NCBI RefSeq assembly: GCF_900129725.1
Contig: NZ_FQWQ01000003.1
Location: forward strand, 186,001 to 250,000
Direction of reading: 5' to 3'
DNA length: 64,000 nt
DNA from: Chryseolinea serpens
GTDB lineage: Bacteria > Bacteroidota > Bacteroidia > Cytophagales > Cyclobacteriaceae
The position numbers and the translations under genes were made by a program. Below, one piece after another: positions 60,303-64,000 of this stretch (positions are counted from its first letter, which is position 1; the number at the start of each line of letters is the position of its first letter). The notes below the pieces were generated by a model. The model searched no databases. It was not told where the DNA came from and saw nothing but the letters and a program-made list of their open reading frames with translations.

Positions 60303-62594
60303 ATGGCCATGAGAGTGTTGTTTTCTTTTTTGATCCTGGTTGCCCTCACGGCCCTGGTGCAACATCCCGCGAAAGCGCAACAAAAAAAGCCGCAAAACAA
60401 AATCGCGCTCGTCAATCCGTTCATCGGCACGGGCGGCCATGGCCACACGTTTCCGGGTGCGGTGGTTCCCTTCGGCATGGTTCAGCTTAGTCCCGACACG
60501 CGTTTGAACGGATGGGATGCGTGTTCCGGCTACCACGCCTCAGACCCGGTCATCCTCGGATTTTCGCATACCCACCTGAGTGGCACCGGCATTGGCGACT
60601 ACGGCGACATTTTGTTTATGCCGGTGACCGGCCAACCCTGGCTAAACCAAGGCACGGCCGACAACCCGGAGAGCGGCTATTGCTCCCGTAAAGTGGAGGG
60701 GTCCGAGTCGGCAACACCGGGCTATTACCGCGTGACCCTCAAAGATGACAACATCCTGGCGGAGCTCACGGCCACTACGCGCGCCGGCATGCACCGGTAC
60801 ACCTACCCCGCAGGGACCATCCCAGGCCTGATCATCGACGTGGGCCATACGCTGCAAAGTCATCAAAATGCGGAGAACTTTATTGAAATTGTGAACGACC
60901 ACGAAATACGGGGTCACAAGTTCACCCGGGGCTGGGCGCGTGAACATCATGTTTACTTCCATGCGGTGTTCTCGCAACCCTTTACCTACCGGCTGGCGAG
61001 CGGTGATGCCTATGCCACCTCATCCCAGTCTAGCCTGAACGCCGTGGGCGCCAAGGCCGTGTTGAAATTTGAAAACCTGAATGACGGTCAACTGCAAGTG
61101 CGCGTCGGCATTTCGGCGGTCGATATGGAAGGGGCCCGCAACAATGTGATGAGCGAAATTCCGGATTGGAATTTTGCAGCGGTAAAAGACGCCGCCGCTG
61201 CCGTCTGGAACGAATGGTTGAACAAGGTCGACCTGCAAGGTGGCACGTCCGATCAGCAAACCATTTTTTACACCGCGTTATATCACTCCGCCATCAGTCC
61301 TAACCTCTATACGGATTGGGATGGACGTTACCGGGGCCTCGATAAGAAAATACACAACGCCGAAAAGGGATCAGAAAGCTATACCGTGTTTTCGCTGTGG
61401 GACACCTTCCGCGCATTTCACCCGCTGATGACCATCATTAATCCCTCGCGCAACGAGGCTTGGGTGAGAACGCTCATCACAAAATATGAACAAGACGGCG
61501 TGTTGCCCATGTGGGAACTGGCCGCCAATGAAACGGGCACCATGATCGGCTACCATTCCGCATCGGTCATCGCCGACGCCTATTTGAAAGGCAATCGCAA
61601 CTTTAATGTACAGAAAGCCTACGAAGGATTGTTGCGTGCACCGCACTTCGACACGGTTTCCGTTCATTTCCCTGATGCTGAAATCAAAAACAACGTGATG
61701 CCCGTGGGCAAGTATTATAACGAGACGTTGGGTTTTATTCCGTGCGACAAAGATAATGAGTCGGTGAGCAAGGCGCTGGAGTATGCTTATGATGATTGGT
61801 GCATTGCTCAAATGGCAAAAGCCCTGGGTAAAACGAAAGACTACGAAACGTTTATGGAGCGATCACGGCGCTATGTAAAATATTTCGACAAACGCGTCGG
61901 CTTCATGCGCGGCGTGAATGCCGACGGCACGTGGAAGACGCCGTTCAACCCGCGCTTCTCCAACCACCGCCGCGACGAATACGTGGAGGGCAACTCCTGG
62001 CAATGGTCGTGGTTTGTGCCCCACGACATCGATGGCCTCATGGCGTTGCACGGCGGCCGGAAACCGTTCATTCAAAAACTCGACAGTTTATTTTCGGTGC
62101 AATCGGATATCGAAGGCAACAATTCTTCGGCCGACATCACGGGTTTAGTTGGACAGTATGCGCATGGCAACGAGCCCAGTCATCACATTGCCTATCTCTA
62201 TAACTATGTAGGCCAACCTTGGAAAACCCAGGAGCTTGCCGACAAGATCCTGAACACACTCTATTTCAACGATGCCAATGGCTTATCCGGCAACGAAGAC
62301 TGTGGACAGATGTCGGCATGGTATATTCTGAGCAGCCTGGGAATTTACCAGGTGAGCCCGGGAGATCCCACCTACACCTTGGGGCGTCCGCTTTTTAGCG
62401 AAGCAAAAGTGCATCTTGAAAATGGGAAAACTTTTGTGGTGAAAGCGCAGAACAACAGCGTGACCAATAAATACGTCACCAAAGTGAGCTTGAACGGCAC
62501 GCCACTCAAAACCCCGTTCATCACGCACGAAGATATTTTAAAAGGAGGCACATTGGAATTTGTGATGTCGGCACATCCGCTCATCACACCTTGA
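60303..62594 (+). CDS. GH92 family alpha-mannosidase
   Basis: 763 residues, full length for GH92. Signal peptide (ends A-K-A-Q). N-terminal beta-sandwich with V-N-P-F-I-G-T-G-G-H-G-H-T-F-P-G (start), then the (alpha/alpha)6 domain with S-L-W-D-T-F-R-A-F-H-P, W-S-W-F-V-P-H-D, G-N-E-P-S-H-H-I and the catalytic acid region N-E-D-C-G-Q-M-S-A-W. Calcium-dependent exo-alpha-mannosidase acting on alpha-1,2/1,3-linked mannose in glycans, periplasmic. An alternative ATG two codons later is equally good. Divergent regulator gene suggests substrate-induced control. Confidence 0.96.
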   Translation: MAMRVLFSFLILVALTALVQHPAKAQQKKPQNKIALVNPFIGTGGHGHTFPGAVVPFGMVQLSPDTRLNGWDACSGYHASDPVILGFSHTHLSGTGIGDYGDILFMPVTGQPWLNQGTADNPESGYCSRKVEGSESATPGYYRVTLKDDNILAELTATTRAGMHRYTYPAGTIPGLIIDVGHTLQSHQNAENFIEIVNDHEIRGHKFTRGWAREHHVYFHAVFSQPFTYRLASGDAYATSSQSSLNAVGAKAVLKFENLNDGQLQVRVGISAVDMEGARNNVMSEIPDWNFAAVKDAAAAVWNEWLNKVDLQGGTSDQQTIFYTALYHSAISPNLYTDWDGRYRGLDKKIHNAEKGSESYTVFSLWDTFRAFHPLMTIINPSRNEAWVRTLITKYEQDGVLPMWELAANETGTMIGYHSASVIADAYLKGNRNFNVQKAYEGLLRAPHFDTVSVHFPDAEIKNNVMPVGKYYNETLGFIPCDKDNESVSKALEYAYDDWCIAQMAKALGKTKDYETFMERSRRYVKYFDKRVGFMRGVNADGTWKTPFNPRFSNHRRDEYVEGNSWQWSWFVPHDIDGLMALHGGRKPFIQKLDSLFSVQSDIEGNNSSADITGLVGQYAHGNEPSHHIAYLYNYVGQPWKTQELADKILNTLYFNDANGLSGNEDCGQMSAWYILSSLGIYQVSPGDPTYTLGRPLFSEAKVHLENGKTFVVKAQNNSVTNKYVTKVSLNGTPLKTPFITHEDILKGGTLEFVMSAHPLITP

Positions 62595-62640
62595 CCTTTT
62601 CAACTTATCCGAAATAAAAAAGAATACATCGAAAAATACT

Positions 62641-62853
62641 ATGCGACGAGAGGAGCTTGCCAAGCTGGAGAAGGAAGACCTGATGATGCTGTTGACCCTT
62701 ACCCACGACAAGATGCAAAAGAAAAACACTCAACTGCGCAAAACCCAAGAGAAGCTAAGCCTGGCAAAAAGCCGGATCCGGAAAATGAAAGACATCATCA
62801 GCTACCAACGGAAGCGGATCTTGGATGGTGTTTCGACGCAGGAGCCGGCATGA
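62641..62853 (+). CDS. Small charged coiled-coil protein (70 aa)
   Basis: A highly charged helical protein (E-E-L-A-K-L-E-K-E-D-L-M-M-L-L-T-L, then heptad-like L/K/E pattern through K-S-R-I-R-K-M-K-D-I-I), predicted to be one long coiled coil. Lies 46 bp after the GH92 stop. No family recognised; the composition and heptads support a real protein. Confidence 0.55.
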   Translation: MRREELAKLEKEDLMMLLTLTHDKMQKKNTQLRKTQEKLSLAKSRIRKMKDIISYQRKRILDGVSTQEPA

Positions 62854-62931
62854 TGGATAGTAATCACCTGGTTTTTGCCGTTGACATAAATTTCATTCGT
62901 TCACTCCGGGCCTTTTGTCCAACTTTATTCC

Positions 62932-64000
62932 ATGATCGCGCGTGTTTGTATTTTAACAACCGGAATTCTGCTGATGCTGCTTTCCGTTTCGTTTGTCGGC
63001 GCCCAGCCCAACCGTAAGATCAGCATCGCTTGCATTGGGGCCAGCATCACCTATGGCGCCGGTCTTGCCGATCGTGAAACGCAATCCTATCCCGCGCAAC
63101 TTCAAAACCTGTTAGGCGACCGTTATTCCGTGACCAACTATGGTGTGAACAGCACCACGCTACTGCGCCAGGGAGATTATCCTTATTGGAGTACAAAAGC
63201 GTATGCGTCGGCGCTGGCCAGCAACCCCGACATCGTCTTCATCGACTTGGGGGGTAACGACAGCAAGCTGGTGAACCGCGTGCATGCCGGTGCGCTGGAA
63301 CAGGATGGTCGTGACCTCGTTCAATCCTTTCGGGCACTTCCCTCGCACCCGCGGGTTGTTTTGCTGCTGCCGATCGTCTCCTTTGTGGCCGATACAACGG
63401 CGATCTGGGACGCGGCGATTGTGAAAACGATTATCCCGCACTTGCGCAACGTTGCGTTCGATGCGGGTTGTGAAGTGTTGGATATGCATCCATTATTATT
63501 GACCCAATCCGCGCACATGCCGGATAAAATACACCCCGACGAAGTTGGCGCCGCCCTGATGGCGAAACGACTTCACGCTTTTCTCACGCAAGACAATGAC
63601 GACCGTTTCGATATTTTTAAAACCCTGAAACCCGAACACCTGCAGTCGTTTTATGGTTACGCGTGTTCCGAATTCGCCATGGAAGGACATCCCTGCAAGA
63701 TCGTCCAGCCTAAACGCGCTGCGAAACATCACCCCTGGATCTGGCGCGCGCGTTTCTGGGGTCACGAACCTCAGACGGACATCGCGTTGCTGGAGCGAGG
63801 ATTTCACGTGGTGTATTGCGATGTGGCCGAACTATTCGGCAACGCCGAGGCCGTGCGACGCTGGAATGTGTTCTATGATAGGCTCACCAAAAACGGACTC
63901 TATCCTAAGGCGGTGCTTGAAGGCATGAGTCGCGGTGCGGTGTATTGTTATAATTGGGCGGCGGCCAATCCGGAGAAAGTAATATTTGTTTATGTGGACA
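62932..64000 (+). CDS. SGNH hydrolase fused to an alpha/beta hydrolase domain, 3' end outside window
   Basis: The frame from ATG 62932 stays open to the window end (356 residues visible). Signal peptide (ends G-A-Q) and then an SGNH/GDSL esterase: I-G-A-S-I-T-Y-G (block I, nucleophile Ser), G-V-N-S-T-T-L (block II), L-G-G-N-D-S (block III) and K-I-H-P-D-E (block V, Asp-x-x-His equivalent). A second region after about residue 240 carries G-M-S-R-G-A, the nucleophile elbow (G-x-S-x-G) of an alpha/beta hydrolase. Two hydrolase units in one secreted polypeptide point to deacylation of a glycan, for example a xylan or mannan acetylester (inference). Confidence 0.85.
   Translation, partial: MIARVCILTTGILLMLLSVSFVGAQPNRKISIACIGASITYGAGLADRETQSYPAQLQNLLGDRYSVTNYGVNSTTLLRQGDYPYWSTKAYASALASNPDIVFIDLGGNDSKLVNRVHAGALEQDGRDLVQSFRALPSHPRVVLLLPIVSFVADTTAIWDAAIVKTIIPHLRNVAFDAGCEVLDMHPLLLTQSAHMPDKIHPDEVGAALMAKRLHAFLTQDNDDRFDIFKTLKPEHLQSFYGYACSEFAMEGHPCKIVQPKRAAKHHPWIWRARFWGHEPQTDIALLERGFHVVYCDVAELFGNAEAVRRWNVFYDRLTKNGLYPKAVLEGMSRGAVYCYNWAAANPEKVIFVYVD

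Overview
The window is chromosomal DNA of a member of the Bacteroidota, most likely of the order Cytophagales (a Chryseolinea- or Ohtaekwangia-like genome is my guess). This rests on several signs. There is a type IX secretion (T9SS) sorting domain, SprT/PorT-type and DUF3078 outer-membrane proteins, DUF2851, DUF4136 and GH92 proteins, and a MacB/FtsX-type permease of about 840 residues. Many genes are preceded by the Bacteroidota promoter pattern TTG-N19-22-TAnnTTTG, and few have Shine-Dalgarno sequences. The DNA is fairly GC-rich and about 90% coding. I saw no rRNA, tRNA, CRISPR array, insertion sequence or prophage.

Layout. 1-5.4 kb: end of a BNR/propeller-like secreted protein, an unknown secreted protein, a CBM9-like protein, DUF4136 and pyrD. 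5.4-11.8 kb: envelope and secreted proteins (two small lipocalin-like lipoproteins, a TPR protein, a PorT-like barrel, an 899-residue T9SS repeat protein). 12-20.6 kb: a housekeeping stretch with ftsK, a LolA-like carrier, pyrF, DUF2851, an unknown polytopic membrane protein, a NeuD-like acyltransferase and a nucleoside phosphorylase. 20.7-28.5 kb: M16 protease, O-methyltransferase, LysM lytic transglycosylase, single-domain response regulator, DUF3078 protein and HerA-like ATPase. 28.6-30.8 kb: a small secreted protein and dnaX, which is interrupted by an A10 run and needs a -1 shift to make the full-length protein. 31.2-34.2 kb: an overlapping trio GT87 / GT2 / polysaccharide deacetylase, probably a glycan or glycolipid operon. 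34.2-41 kb: BatD-like protein, PIF1-like helicase, dinB, TetR regulator and MacB/FtsX permease. 41.3-44.8 kb: thiolase, PhyH dioxygenase and a polytopic membrane protein. 45.3-48.9 kb: small HTH protein and a secreted beta-helix/PKD protein closed by a very strong terminator. 49-57.4 kb: BASS and MFS transporters, hydrolase/SRPBCC pair, GlxA-type regulator, VOC proteins, PfkB kinase, amidase and a Kazal-like lipoprotein. 57.6-64 kb: a membrane-anchored Kelch/winged-helix (SARP-like) regulator divergent from a GH92 alpha-mannosidase, then a coiled-coil small protein and an SGNH-alpha/beta hydrolase fusion that runs off the window.

The most interesting signals are the dnaX slippery run together with loss of the DnaX zinc module, the transmembrane Kelch-SARP regulator beside GH92, a TetR palindrome placed exactly between the -33 and -7 boxes of its own promoter, and several families of intergenic hairpins and repeats. 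Two of those repeat families sit in convergent gene junctions. Gene starts were chosen from promoter position and family alignment from memory. No database search was possible.
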